A stretch of DNA of 64,000 nt from Streptomyces lincolnensis (GTDB taxonomy: Bacteria; Actinomycetota; Actinomycetes; Streptomycetales; Streptomycetaceae). The notes beneath the pieces are model-generated. The model had not been told where the DNA came from and ran no database searches. It saw only the letters and a program-made list of their open reading frames with translations. The stretch covers positions 2,108,001-2,172,000 of the forward strand of contig NZ_CP016438.1 in assembly GCF_001685355.1 (NCBI RefSeq). The letters run 5' to 3'. Numbering within the stretch: position 1 is the stretch's first letter; each line of letters begins with the position of its first letter. Positions 49,189 through 58,236 of the stretch are shown here, piece by piece. The position numbers and the translations under genes were made by a program.

Positions 49189-49572
49189 TCACGCAGCCTT
49201 GGGGGCGTTCACGTCCGCCGGCAGCGCCTTCTGCGCGACCTCGACCAGCGCGGCGAACGCGGTGGCGTCGTTGACGGCCAGCTCGGCCAGGATCTTGCGG
49301 TCGACCTCGATGTTCGCCGCGTTCAGACCCTGGATGAAGCGGTTGTACGTGATGCCGTTGGCGCGGGCAGCGGCGTTGATGCGCTGGATCCACAGCCGGC
49401 GGAAGTCACCCTTGCGCTTCTTGCGGTCGTTGTAGTTGTAGACCAGCGAGTGGGTGACCTGCTCCTTGGCCTTGCGGTACAGGCGCGAACGCTGACCGCG
49501 GTAGCCGGAGGCCTGCTCGAGGATCGCCCGGCGCTTCTTGTGGGCGTTGACTGCCCGCTTGACGCGTGCCAC
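49189..49572 (-). CDS. rplT: 50S ribosomal protein L20
   Basis: The 127-residue basic protein starts at GTG with AAGGAG upstream. It has [37 protein letters not shown] and [18 protein letters not shown]. It binds 23S rRNA early in large-subunit assembly, and in other bacteria it represses its own operon. Last gene of infC-rpmI-rplT. Confidence 0.99.
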   Translation of the reverse strand: MARVKRAVNAHKKRRAILEQASGYRGQRSRLYRKAKEQVTHSLVYNYNDRKKRKGDFRRLWIQRINAAARANGITYNRFIQGLNAANIEVDRKILAELAVNDATAFAALVEVAQKALPADVNAPKAA

Positions 49573-49673
49573 TTGTTAACTCCTTGTAGCGGGGCCGTGG
49601 TGGGACTCACACGGCCCGGATTCGATGGGGTCCCGGTCCTGACGTACGGCGCTCAAGCGAAGCGCCGGGTACG

Positions 49674-49868
49674 TCACTTGCCGAGAAGCTTCTTGATCTT
49701 CGCGGCGTCGCCCGGGGCCATCTCGGCGTTGCCGGTGAGGCGACGCGTCACGCGGGACGACTTGTGCTCGAGCAGGTGGCGCTTGCCGGCGCGCTCACGG
49801 AGCACCTTGCCGGAGCCGGTGATCTTGAAGCGCTTGCTGGCACCGCTGTGCGACTTGTTCTTCGGCAT
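49674..49868 (-). CDS. rpmI: 50S ribosomal protein L35
   Basis: The 64-residue product [20 protein letters not shown] has the signature [16 protein letters not shown] with GAGGAGAGAAC upstream. It lies between infC and rplT, the universal order. Confidence 0.99.
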   Translation of the reverse strand: MPKNKSHSGASKRFKITGSGKVLRERAGKRHLLEHKSSRVTRRLTGNAEMAPGDAAKIKKLLGK

Positions 49869-49979
49869 AGCGCCGTTCTCTCCTCGTCGGTGGCGCTCCG
49901 GTGCCCGGTCACGAAAACCGGGCACGGTGGAGCGTCGCTCTTGTATCGGTTACATCCTGGGGACTCGCGTCCCCCGGGA

Positions 49980-50657
49980 TCACGCTTCGGCGGACGCCTC
50001 GGCCGGAGCCTCGGCGATCTCCTCGGCGGTCTCGTCGACCTCGTCGCTCTCGGTCTCCGCGGCGTTCTGCGACTTGCCGGGGTTGGCCTTCGCTTCCGCC
50101 TTGCGGGCTTCCTGCGCCTGGCGGGCCTCGGCCATCGCCTCGGTCTTCTTCTTGTGCGGACCGAGAACCATGATCATGTTTCGGCCGTCCTGCTTCGGGT
50201 TCGACTCCACGAACCCGAGGTCGGCCACATCCTCCGCGAGACGCTGCAGCAGTCGGTAGCCGAGTTCCGGCCTGGACTGCTCGCGACCACGGAACATGAT
50301 CGTGATCTTGACCTTGTCGCCCTGCTTGAGGAACCGAACGACGTGACCCTTCTTGGTGTCATAGTCGTGCGGGTCGATCTTCGGCCGGAGCTTCATCTCC
50401 TTGATGACCGTGTGCGCCTGGTTCTTGCGCGCCTCACGGGCCTTCATGGCCGACTCGTACTTGAACTTCCCGTAGTCCATGAGCTTGCACACAGGCGGAC
50501 GGGCGGTTGCCGCCACCTCGACCAGGTCCAGGTCGTACTCCTGCGCAAGCTCCAGTGCCTTGGCCAGGGGGACGATGCCCACCTGCTCGCCACTGGGACC
50601 GACAAGTCGCACCTCTGGAACGCGAATCCGGTCGTTGATGCGGGGCTCGGCGCTGAT
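49980..50657 (-). CDS. infC: Translation initiation factor IF-3 (AUC start)
   Basis: The 225-residue product has an N-domain ([19 protein letters not shown]), the linker [13 protein letters not shown], and a C-domain [20 protein letters not shown] ending in HKKK. A ~45-residue Ala/Glu-rich C-terminal tail is typical of actinobacteria. No ATG or GTG is available: the start is ATC at 50657 just after GAGGAGG. Rare AUC/AUU/AUA starts let IF-3 control its own translation. A structured leader with an attenuator precedes it. Confidence 0.97.
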   Translation of the reverse strand: MSAEPRINDRIRVPEVRLVGPSGEQVGIVPLAKALELAQEYDLDLVEVAATARPPVCKLMDYGKFKYESAMKAREARKNQAHTVIKEMKLRPKIDPHDYDTKKGHVVRFLKQGDKVKITIMFRGREQSRPELGYRLLQRLAEDVADLGFVESNPKQDGRNMIMVLGPHKKKTEAMAEARQAQEARKAEAKANPGKSQNAAETESDEVDETAEEIAEAPAEASAEA

Positions 50658-51033
50658 GGATCCTCCTCGGTTAGCACCACACAACCGTCTGGCGGACGGC
50701 CGCGTATGTCTTTGTTCGACAGACCTAACCGCGCCGAAGCACAAAAAATGCCCCGGACGATCACAGGCGGGGCTCCAAGCACTACCGGAGCACCGCCGCG
50801 ATGATCGCGGGGCGCGCTTTCGGGCGACTCCATCGTCCGTACGGAACGATGGTGACCGCCTGACCGGGGTGACCCGCCGTCCCGGGGGACGGTCAGGTGG
50901 GAGATCGGAGCCTCCACTTGTAGGCCGGACGCATCGGTTCTTCTCATGACGTATCCAGCCGGTCGTCACACAAGGTTAGCAGCAACCCGGGGGTGGTGCG
51001 AACCGGCGTGCACCGGGCCCTATCGTGTGGGAC
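50658..51033 (-). promoter_or_regulatory. infC long structured 5' leader
   Basis: This gene-free region between infC and the divergent DUF1844 gene must contain both promoters. On the minus strand it folds into several hairpins: CCATCGT/ACGATGG (50830-50852), CCGTCC/GGACGG (50877-50892) and the attenuator stem described separately. No upstream peptide is evident. Promoter hexamers for infC were not confidently assigned. Confidence 0.55.
50743..50773 (-). terminator. infC leader attenuator (intrinsic terminator)
   Basis: Read on the minus strand: GCCCCG, a 12-nt loop, CGGGGC, then A and TTTTTT. This is a textbook intrinsic terminator lying 86-116 nt upstream of the infC start codon. T-runs are rare in this genome, so the placement is meaningful. 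It probably allows L20- or IF-3-linked transcription control. Confidence 0.8.
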
Positions 51034-51399
51034 ATGAGTGACACCCCTCCCGCGTCTCCCGATTCCCCCGACTTCGACGCGATGACCCGCGACATCGCCG
51101 AGGTCCCCGCCGTCGAGGTCATCGTGACGGTCGCCGTCAACCTGATGAGCGCCGCCGCCGTGAAGCTCGGCCTGACGGAGGAGGGTGACACGTACAAGGA
51201 CCTGGACGAGGCCCGCAAGCTGATCCACGCCCTCGCCGGTCTGCTGGACGGCAGCGCGACGGAGATCAGCTCCTTCCACGCGGCCCCGCTGCGCGACGGC
51301 CTGAAGTCCCTCCAGCTGGCCTTCCGCGAGGCCTCCCTCGTCCCGGACGAGCCGGGCCAGGGACCGGGAGAGAAGTACACCGGCGCGATCTACGGCTAG
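51034..51399 (+). CDS. DUF1844 family protein
   Basis: The 121-residue acidic cytoplasmic protein has FDAMTRDIAEVPAVEVIVTV, AVKLGLTEEGDTYKDLDEAR and IHALAGLLDG, the DUF1844 core. A -10-like TATCGT lies 7 nt before the ATG, suggesting a leaderless mRNA. The gene is conserved beside infC in streptomycetes (recollection). Function unknown. Confidence 0.88.
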   Translation: MSDTPPASPDSPDFDAMTRDIAEVPAVEVIVTVAVNLMSAAAVKLGLTEEGDTYKDLDEARKLIHALAGLLDGSATEISSFHAAPLRDGLKSLQLAFREASLVPDEPGQGPGEKYTGAIYG

Positions 51400-51426
51400 A
51401 ACCCCAGGTCTCTCGCACGCGCGAGG

Positions 51427-52158
51427 TCATCCCCGTACGTACAAGGGCTCGCCCGGAGGCGTCGCCCCGGCCGGCAGGAGTGCCAGGTCGAGGCCGCGCA
51501 CCAGGCGGGCCCTCAGTGTCTCGTCGGCGGCGAGGCGGCCCGCGACCGCCCGCGCGGCCTCGGCGGGGGCCGCGGAGGGATCCAGGACGAGGGCCAGGGT
51601 GCCGTCGGCCTGTCCGGGGCCGAGGTGGGCGCGCAGGACGGCGGGCTCGGCGGCCACGGCGTCCCGTACGGCGCCGATCACGGCCGGGTCGGCGAGCGGG
51701 TCGGCCGTCGCGCGGCCCTCGGCGAGCGCGAGCAGCGCGGGGCCCGTCAGCTCGTAGGGGACCGGCCCGGCCAGATCGAGCACGATCGTGTCCGCCTTCT
51801 CGTGCGCGGCGGCCTGAAGTGCCTGGTGCAGGGGTACGGCGACGGGGCGGGCCGCCGGGTCCCAGCGGGCGAGGGAGTCGGTGGAGGTGAAGGCGGGCAG
51901 GGCGGTGCGGTGTCCGGCCTTCAGGGTGGGGACGGCCATGTCGCTGGTCTTCTCGCGGCGCAGCCCGTTCTCGTCCTCCTCGACCTCGCCCAGCACGGCC
52001 ACGACGGGGACGAGCAGCCGGGCGCCCTTGAGCGCGTCCAGGACGGGGCCCTCGGCGCCGCGGTCCTCGGCCCAGGCCGCGAGCGCCGCGCTCAGCCGGG
52101 GATCGGCCGAGCCGTCGTCGTCGGAGAAGCCGGAGTCGGGAATGTTCTTGTTCGCCAC
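51427..52158 (-). CDS. SseB family protein
   Basis: The 243-residue product is counted from GTG 52158 (MANKNIPDSGFSDDDGSADP). It contains an SseB N-terminal domain with LLVPVVAVLGEVEEDENGL, LPAFTSTDSLARWDP and ARPVAVPLHQALQAA. The name comes from enterobacterial SseB, but no mechanism is established. A longer start at GTG 52254 is possible but has no ribosome-binding site. Convergent with the DUF1844 gene. Confidence 0.88.
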   Translation of the reverse strand: MANKNIPDSGFSDDDGSADPRLSAALAAWAEDRGAEGPVLDALKGARLLVPVVAVLGEVEEDENGLRREKTSDMAVPTLKAGHRTALPAFTSTDSLARWDPAARPVAVPLHQALQAAAHEKADTIVLDLAGPVPYELTGPALLALAEGRATADPLADPAVIGAVRDAVAAEPAVLRAHLGPGQADGTLALVLDPSAAPAEAARAVAGRLAADETLRARLVRGLDLALLPAGATPPGEPLYVRG

Positions 52159-52307
52159 GGTCACCGACCCTATCGAGGGCTTGCTGCTGGGCTTGTGCGG
52201 GCCCGGAAACCGGCCCGTGACAGCTTTCACGGGTTTCTCAGAGTTCGCTGACACAGCTCTAACGTCCGCCTAACGGGCCGCACAGTCGGCGGCCCGACCA
52301 TCGCGGG

Positions 52308-53273
52308 ATGGAGTCTTCCAGAGCTGCCCGACGCCGCCCCCTGGTGTACACCGCCCTCGCCTTGGTCGCCGTCGTGGGCGCCACCGCCACGGGGACGGTC
52401 TATGTGAAGGCGCAGGCGCACTCCGGCGGAAGCGTCCCCGTATCCTCGGCGGCGACCGCCCCGACCGAGGAGGCCGGGAAGACCGGGGAGATCGGGGAGA
52501 CCGGGGAGGCATCCGTGGAGCCCGTGGCCGAGCCGACGGTGGATCTCGACGCGCTGCTGGCGGACGCCATGGACGCCGTGCCGGTGCCGGACGGGGCCGA
52601 GGTGTCGGTGGCGGTGCTCGACCTGGACTCCGGGACGAGCGCCGGGTACGGGGACGGCGCCTTCGACACGGCGAGCATCGTCAAGGTCGACATCCTGGCG
52701 GCGCTGCTGCTCCGGGCGCAGGACGCGGGCACGCATCTCACCGCGCGGGAGAAGGCGTACGCCACCGCGATGATCGAGAACAGCGACAACGCCTCCGCGT
52801 CGGCCCTGTGGCGGGACATCGGGCGGGCGGCCGGGCTCGACGCCGCGAACGAACGGTTCGGGCTCACCGGGACGGCGGGCGGCGACGGGGAGCTGTGGGG
52901 GCTGACCCAGACCACGGCGGCCGATCAACTGGCCCTTCTCCGGCAGGTGTTCGGGGACGGCACGGAACTGAGTGAGGCGTCCCGGTCGTATCTCCAGGAC
53001 CTGATGGGCCGGATAGCCGCCGGTCAGGACTGGGGGGTGTCGGCCGCGGCCGACGGTTCCGGGTGGGCCCTGAAGAACGGCTGGCTGCCGCGCAGTACGA
53101 CCGGGCTGTGGGACATCAACAGCATCGGGCGGGTGACGGTGGACGGGAAGGACTGCCTGGTCGCCGTGGTGTCGAAGGGCAACGCGACGCAGCCGGAGGG
53201 GATCTCGCTGGTCGAGGCGGCGGCTCGGGCGGCGGTGTCGGTGTTCACGGGCGACGGGGCGCCGGCGCGGTAG
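52308..53273 (+). CDS. Secreted serine hydrolase of beta-lactamase/transpeptidase fold
   Basis: The 321-residue product has a signal anchor (PLVYTALALVAVVGATATG), a Thr/Glu-rich linker (to ~75), and a class-A beta-lactamase-like domain. Its active-site motifs are S123-I-V-K126, S159-D-N161 and K-N-G in the KTG position (LKNGWLP). KNG instead of KTG and the small domain suggest a carboxypeptidase or esterase relative rather than a true beta-lactamase; drug resistance is not implied. Confidence 0.85.
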   Translation: MESSRAARRRPLVYTALALVAVVGATATGTVYVKAQAHSGGSVPVSSAATAPTEEAGKTGEIGETGEASVEPVAEPTVDLDALLADAMDAVPVPDGAEVSVAVLDLDSGTSAGYGDGAFDTASIVKVDILAALLLRAQDAGTHLTAREKAYATAMIENSDNASASALWRDIGRAAGLDAANERFGLTGTAGGDGELWGLTQTTAADQLALLRQVFGDGTELSEASRSYLQDLMGRIAAGQDWGVSAAADGSGWALKNGWLPRSTTGLWDINSIGRVTVDGKDCLVAVVSKGNATQPEGISLVEAAARAAVSVFTGDGAPAR

Positions 53274-53308
53274 CGGCCGGAGCCGTCGTGGGAGCCGCCG
53301 TACCGCGG

Positions 53309-54517
53309 CTAGAAACCGTCGTAGGAGTCGTGGCTCTCAGGGCGGTGCGGGGTGCGGCGGCCGCGCCAAAGGACCACCGCGGCGACCAGGAGCAGGCCGC
53401 CGGCGCCGCCCGCGAGGGGGGCCGCCCAGTCGGCGGTGTTGTCCTCGGTGTCGGGGGCGTCGGGGCCGGGGCCGAAGTACTTGTCGCCGTAGGAGGCGGC
53501 CTGGAGGCCCTCCGGCTTGAGGCGGGCGGCCGCGGTGAGGGCGGCCGCCGGGTCGATGAAGCCGAAGCCGCGGGAGTCGTCGCGGCCGCCGGAGGGGGCG
53601 TTGCGGGCCGTGTCCTCCAGGAGCTTCTTGATCTGCGCGGGTGTCAGGTCCGGGTGCGCGGCCTTCAGGAGCGCGACGGCGCCGGAGACGAAGGCTGCGG
53701 CGGCGCTGGTGCCCCAGCCCTCGTAGTACTTGTGGTCGGGGTCGGCGATGACGACGTCGACGCCGGGGGCGCTGACGGTGGCGTACCAGCGGCGGGTGGA
53801 GAAGGAGGCGCGGGTGCCGAACTTGTCGACGGCGGTCGCGGCGATGACGCCCGGGTAGGCGGCCGGGTAGGAGATGTGGTCGCCCTTCTCGCCGCCGTTG
53901 CCGGCCGAGGCGACGACGACGGCGCCCTTCCTGAGGGCGTACTGGACGGCCTCGTCCTCGCCGGGCTCGGGGTGCGCGGAGGCGGAGTCGTCGCCGAGGG
54001 AGAGGTTGATGACGTCGGCGCCGTGGTCGGCGGCCCAGCGGATGCCCTGCGCGAGGGCGTTGCCGCGGGTGCTGCGGGCTTTGGCGCGTGAGGGGTCGCC
54101 GTCCTCCAGGATGACGCGGACGGGGAGGATCTTGGCCTCGGGGGCGATGCCCATGACGCCGTCGCCGTCCCCCACCCCGTGTCCGTGGCCCGCGATGATG
54201 CCGGCCATGGCGGTGCCGTGGCGGGCCCAGGGGCGGTCGCCCTCCGTCGCGCCGAAGCCGATCATGTCCTTGCCGGTGAGGACGTTGCCTTCGAGGTCGG
54301 GGTGGTCGGCCTCGACTCCGGTGTCCAGGACGGCGACGGTGACGCCCGCGCCCTTGGTGGTGCGCCAGGCCTCCTGGGTGTGCATGGCCTCCAGCGCCCA
54401 CTGCTTGGCGCGTATGGCGTCGGCGTGCGCGGTGGTGGGCGGCACGAGGGCGACCGAGGCGGCGAGGAGGACGCTCAGGAGGCCGGCCCTGCGGGCGGTG
54501 CGGCGCGCGCTGCTCAT
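53309..54517 (-). CDS. mycP: Mycosin-like subtilase (type VII secretion-associated)
   Basis: The 402-residue product has signal peptide 1-32 and an S8 protease domain with D65 in LDTGVEADHPDL, H100 in RHGTAMAG, N207 in SAGNG and S271 in GTSAAAAF. A linker and a C-terminal transmembrane helix (LAGGAGGLLLVAAVVLW) with RGRR stop-transfer follow. This is the MycP layout of ESX/type VII systems. No eccB-E or esx genes lie in the window, so it is an orphan here. It overlaps the upstream gene by 4 nt. Confidence 0.88.
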   Translation of the reverse strand: MSSARRTARRAGLLSVLLAASVALVPPTTAHADAIRAKQWALEAMHTQEAWRTTKGAGVTVAVLDTGVEADHPDLEGNVLTGKDMIGFGATEGDRPWARHGTAMAGIIAGHGHGVGDGDGVMGIAPEAKILPVRVILEDGDPSRAKARSTRGNALAQGIRWAADHGADVINLSLGDDSASAHPEPGEDEAVQYALRKGAVVVASAGNGGEKGDHISYPAAYPGVIAATAVDKFGTRASFSTRRWYATVSAPGVDVVIADPDHKYYEGWGTSAAAAFVSGAVALLKAAHPDLTPAQIKKLLEDTARNAPSGGRDDSRGFGFIDPAAALTAAARLKPEGLQAASYGDKYFGPGPDAPDTEDNTADWAAPLAGGAGGLLLVAAVVLWRGRRTPHRPESHDSYDGF

Positions 54518-56757
54518 GAGGTGTTCTCCGGGGGCGAGCTGACGGTCTTGCGCAGTCCGCGTTCGACGCGGTCGGCGAGTCCCTGGGCCTCGTTGCCGAG
54601 GCCGGCCTGGGCGGGGGCGGTGGTGGTGCCGGAGCTCATGGCCTCGGCGGCGGGCTCCGGGGTGTCGACGGTACGGCCGTCCGCCCAGCCGGAGACGGCG
54701 TAGACGACGACGGGGGCGTCGGTGAGGACGGAGACGGTCCAGGAGGCGCGCTGGTCGAGGCCGAAGTCGGAGGCGACGGTGCCCTTGGCGGCGTACGGCC
54801 GGGGCATGAGGTCGGTGCGGTCGGCGTAGCCCCCGTCCTTGAACCGTTTCGCCAGGGCGGTCATGGTGGCGGGGTCGCCCTTGGTGAACAGCAGACCGAC
54901 GGTGGTGACGTAGCTCTGGGTGGCGTCGGTGTAGGTGGCGCGCAGCAAACGCTGACACCCGGCCGGGTCGAGGGCCGTGCGCAGCAGTGGGTCGAACGCG
55001 TTCTCGCAGCCACCGTCCGGGGCTACGGCGATCCGCGTCCACGTCCGGTCGGCGCCACCGGGTCCGGCGCCCCGGCCCTCCACGGTCCGCGGGAACAGTT
55101 CGTCCACCGGCACGCTGTGCCACAGCCCGGCGGCCGTGGCGAAGCTGTCCCGCGCGCCCGGCTCCCCCGGCTCGCCGATCAGCCAACTCCCCGTCACCGC
55201 GCCGCCGATGAGTCCCAGCCCGAGCACGACACACGCGGCCGCGCCGGCGACCCGCGGTCCGAACCACACCCCGAACGGACGCGACCCGACCCCCTCGTCG
55301 TACACCTCCGGCTCCCCGAAGGACACGACAGGCCGCCCCGCCCCGGGAACCCCGCCCGGCGCCATCGGAGCACTCCAGGACAGCGCGGGGTCCGGAAAGA
55401 CGGCCGCGGAGTCCGCACCGGGAGCGCGGCGCGGAGGCGCGGCGGGCGCCTGGGGCACCCGCCCACCGTCCGAGACCCGCCCGGAGCCGCTCTGCGGCTC
55501 ACCCGCGGGTCGCGGCGGAAAGTCGGGCCGCGCCGGCGCGGCCGAGGTCCCCGGCCGGACACCGGCCTGCGCATCGGCCCAGTCGGCGCGGGGGCTGGAC
55601 GGGGCCTCCGCTGCACCGGACTGCGACGGCGGCCCGGCCGCACCGGGACGGCGGCCCGGCTGGACATCCGGACGGCCGTCGGCCGGCGAGTCAGGGGCGG
55701 CAGAGCCAGGACGTCGACCGGACGGCGCATCCGCACGAGCACCGGACTGCGGAGCGGCCACACCCGAACCGGGACCCCACCCGGCGGACGTGGACTCCGG
55801 GCGGATGTCGGACCGGGATGCGCGGGCGGCCTCTGGGCCGGAAGCGGCGGGGCCGGGGCGTCGACCGGGCTGCGACGGAGGCGTGGTCGCGCCGGGGCGG
55901 TGGCCGGGCCGGGTGTCCGGAGTGGAGGGGCCGGAGCTCTCGCGGCTGTTCGGGTCCGCGGAGGAGGTGGAGCGGATCGGTCGGAGGCGGAACGTGGTCT
56001 CCGACGCGGTCTCGTCGGGGGCGGAGCCACGACGGGTCGGCGCCGTCGGCCGCTGGTTCGGGCGGGGCGGTATGGGCGACGGCGGGTCCCCGGCGTCGGC
56101 CAGGGGCGGCAGGGGGCCGGCTGTGCCGGGACGCCGGGTGCCCGGCTGCGAGGACAGCGACGGCTGCGAGGTCTCGGGACGCCGCTCGTGCGGCGGGGCG
56201 CTCGGTGGCGGGGGCATGCGGGTCGGCGCGGTGGAGTCGGTGGTCGGCTGGGCCGACGCACGGTCAGGTGTACGGCCCGGCGCCGTCGGGGCGCTCGACC
56301 CGGACGAGCCGGTGTTCGCCTGCGGGGACCGGCCCGCGCTCGGGGTGTCGCCGGACGCGGGCGGGGTGTCCGGGAAGCGGGCGGACGGCATGGGCGGAGG
56401 CGGGGGCGCGCTGTTCCCGGCGTACGGAGCACGCACGCGCGGGAAGCGGGGCCCACTGCCCTGTGTGGCCGACGTACGGTCCGATCCGTCGGCCTCGGCG
56501 GCACGGCGCAGCCGGAATCCGTCGCCCGGCACGATGCCCCGGGCGGCCCCGGAGCCCGTCTGCCGACCGCCCGGGCCGCTCTCCGCATCGCCCCGGCCGG
56601 TCGGCATGGCGGCGGCGCCGTTCTGCCTGTCGTCCCAGGTCCCCGACGCGGAGCCCGTCCGCGCGCTGTCCCCGTGGGTGCCGGAGGCCTCGGCGGCGGA
56701 GGACGGCGGGTGCGGTGGCTGTGGGGGAACGGGGGCGTGGCGCGCTTCCGTGCTCAC
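54514..56757 (-). CDS. Large proline/arginine/glycine-rich single-pass membrane protein
   Basis: The 747-residue product starts at GTG 56757 after GGGGGAGCA. Residues 1 to about 490 are low-complexity Pro/Ser/Arg/Gly/Ala, presumably disordered and cytoplasmic. One helix (AAACVVLGLGLIGGAVTGSW) follows at about 505-525, then a ~220-residue extracytoplasmic domain with paired Cys (GGCENAFDPLL; PAGCQRLLRATY). No known family. It overlaps mycosin by 4 nt (ATGA), so the two probably form a membrane pair. Confidence 0.8.
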   Translation of the reverse strand: MSTEARHAPVPPQPPHPPSSAAEASGTHGDSARTGSASGTWDDRQNGAAAMPTGRGDAESGPGGRQTGSGAARGIVPGDGFRLRRAAEADGSDRTSATQGSGPRFPRVRAPYAGNSAPPPPPMPSARFPDTPPASGDTPSAGRSPQANTGSSGSSAPTAPGRTPDRASAQPTTDSTAPTRMPPPPSAPPHERRPETSQPSLSSQPGTRRPGTAGPLPPLADAGDPPSPIPPRPNQRPTAPTRRGSAPDETASETTFRLRPIRSTSSADPNSRESSGPSTPDTRPGHRPGATTPPSQPGRRPGPAASGPEAARASRSDIRPESTSAGWGPGSGVAAPQSGARADAPSGRRPGSAAPDSPADGRPDVQPGRRPGAAGPPSQSGAAEAPSSPRADWADAQAGVRPGTSAAPARPDFPPRPAGEPQSGSGRVSDGGRVPQAPAAPPRRAPGADSAAVFPDPALSWSAPMAPGGVPGAGRPVVSFGEPEVYDEGVGSRPFGVWFGPRVAGAAACVVLGLGLIGGAVTGSWLIGEPGEPGARDSFATAAGLWHSVPVDELFPRTVEGRGAGPGGADRTWTRIAVAPDGGCENAFDPLLRTALDPAGCQRLLRATYTDATQSYVTTVGLLFTKGDPATMTALAKRFKDGGYADRTDLMPRPYAAKGTVASDFGLDQRASWTVSVLTDAPVVVYAVSGWADGRTVDTPEPAAEAMSSGTTTAPAQAGLGNEAQGLADRVERGLRKTVSSPPENTS

Positions 56758-57029
56758 TGCTCCCCCGTTTCCTCGTGCCCGGGCCGTCGTCGTACACGGG
56801 CCGCTGTCGTTCTCGACCGGCCCGGCGCGGACTCAGCCGTTCCGGGCACGCATACCCGCAGCGGCGGACCGGCATCCCAGGGCCGAACAAGCGACCGGGA
56901 TCGATCCTCCGTGCGTGCGCGTCACTCTACGGCTTGTCAGGGGCCGAACGGGAACCAGTCCACGAGCCCGGGGCATCTGCCCGGATCGTCCCCCTACCCT
57001 GCGGTAATCCTGTCTGGCAGGCTGCGTTC

Positions 57030-58232
57030 ATGACTGCGCGCGCCGCCGACCGGGCCCGTTACGACCGGGCCACCGCCCATCTCGACGCCCCCCTCGCGAT
57101 CGTGGACCTGGACGCCTTCGACGCCAACGCGGACGATCTCGTCCGCCGGGCGGCGGGCAAGCCGATCCGTGTCGCCAGCAAGTCCGTGCGCTGCCGAGCC
57201 CTGCTCGAACGCGTCCTCGGCAAGGAGGGCTTCGCGGGCATCATGTCCTTCACCCTCGCCGAGTCCCTGTGGCTGGCCCGGAGCGGTTTCGAGGACGTCC
57301 TCCTCGCCTACCCCTCCGCCGACCGCGCCGGATACGCCGAACTCGCCGCCGATCCCAAGCTCGCCGCCGCCGTCACCGTGATGGTCGACGACCCGGCACA
57401 GCTCGCCTTCATCGACGCGGCCCGCGGCGGCGGACGGGAAGTCGTCCGCGTCTGCCTGGAGTTGGACACCTCACTGAAGCTGCTCGGCGGGCGGGTACGG
57501 GTCGGAGCCCGCCGCTCGCCGCTGCACTCCCCCGCCCAGGTCGCGGACATGGCCCGGGCGGTGGCCCGGCGGCCCGGGTTCGAAGTCGTCGGGATCATGG
57601 CGTACGAGGGACACATCGCGGGTGTCGGCGACGCCGTCGCCGGCCGGCCGCTGCGGTCGCGGGCGGTACGGCTGATGCAGGCCACCGCCCGCCGTGAACT
57701 GACCGAGCGGCGCGCCGAGGTGGTGCGCGCGGTCCGGGCCGTGGTGCCGGACCTGGAGTTCGTCAACGGCGGCGGGACCGGCAGTGTGCAGCACACCGCC
57801 GCGGAGGACGCGGTCACCGAGATCGGCGCCGGCTCGGGGCTGTACGTGCCGCGGCTGTTCGACAACTACACGTCGTTCAGCGGGCGTCCGGCCGCGCTCT
57901 TCGCCCAGCCCGTCGTACGGCGGCCGGGTGTCGGGGTCGTGACCGTCCTCGGCGGTGGCTACCCCGCCTCGGGGGCGCCCGGCCGGGACCGGCTGCCGGT
58001 GCCGCATCTGCCGGAGGGGCTGAAGTACGACCCTCAGGAGGGGCCCGGCGAGGTGCAGACGCCGCTGATCGGCCCTCCCGCCGACGACCTGCTGCTCGGC
58101 GACAAGGTGTGGTTCCGGCACGCCAAGGCCGGTGAGCTGTGCGAGCGGTTCGACACGCTGCACCTGATCGAGGGCGACGCGGTGACGGCGACCGTCCCGA
58201 CCTACCGGGGCGAGGGCCACACCTTCCTGTGA
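57030..58232 (+). CDS. PLP-dependent amino acid deaminase/aldolase-type enzyme (alanine-racemase fold)
   Basis: The 400-residue fold-type-III PLP protein has the internal aldimine lysine K51 in RVASKSVRC. The barrel strands VCLELDTSLK, GIMAYEGHIAG and VNGGGTGS supply phosphate contacts, and it has a C-terminal beta domain. It resembles D-threonine aldolase/D-serine dehydratase relatives; the substrate is unknown. There is no ribosome-binding site of note at ATG 57030. It is convergent with the DUF2510 gene (4 bp between stops). Confidence 0.86.
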   Translation: MTARAADRARYDRATAHLDAPLAIVDLDAFDANADDLVRRAAGKPIRVASKSVRCRALLERVLGKEGFAGIMSFTLAESLWLARSGFEDVLLAYPSADRAGYAELAADPKLAAAVTVMVDDPAQLAFIDAARGGGREVVRVCLELDTSLKLLGGRVRVGARRSPLHSPAQVADMARAVARRPGFEVVGIMAYEGHIAGVGDAVAGRPLRSRAVRLMQATARRELTERRAEVVRAVRAVVPDLEFVNGGGTGSVQHTAAEDAVTEIGAGSGLYVPRLFDNYTSFSGRPAALFAQPVVRRPGVGVVTVLGGGYPASGAPGRDRLPVPHLPEGLKYDPQEGPGEVQTPLIGPPADDLLLGDKVWFRHAKAGELCERFDTLHLIEGDAVTATVPTYRGEGHTFL

Positions 58233-58236
58233 CCGG

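Noticed and set aside
52308..53273. Calling the serine hydrolase a beta-lactamase resistance gene
   Set aside because: The SxxK and SDN motifs fit, but KTG is replaced by KNG and there is no evidence of drug hydrolysis; the fold is shared with carboxypeptidases and esterases.
54977..57033. Overlapping plus-strand frames of 638 and 676 codons opposite the Pro-rich membrane protein
   Set aside because: The minus frame has a ribosome-binding site, a transmembrane helix and a 4-nt overlap with mycosin. The plus frames are low-complexity mirrors of it, although low complexity on both strands makes this less certain in the N-terminal half.
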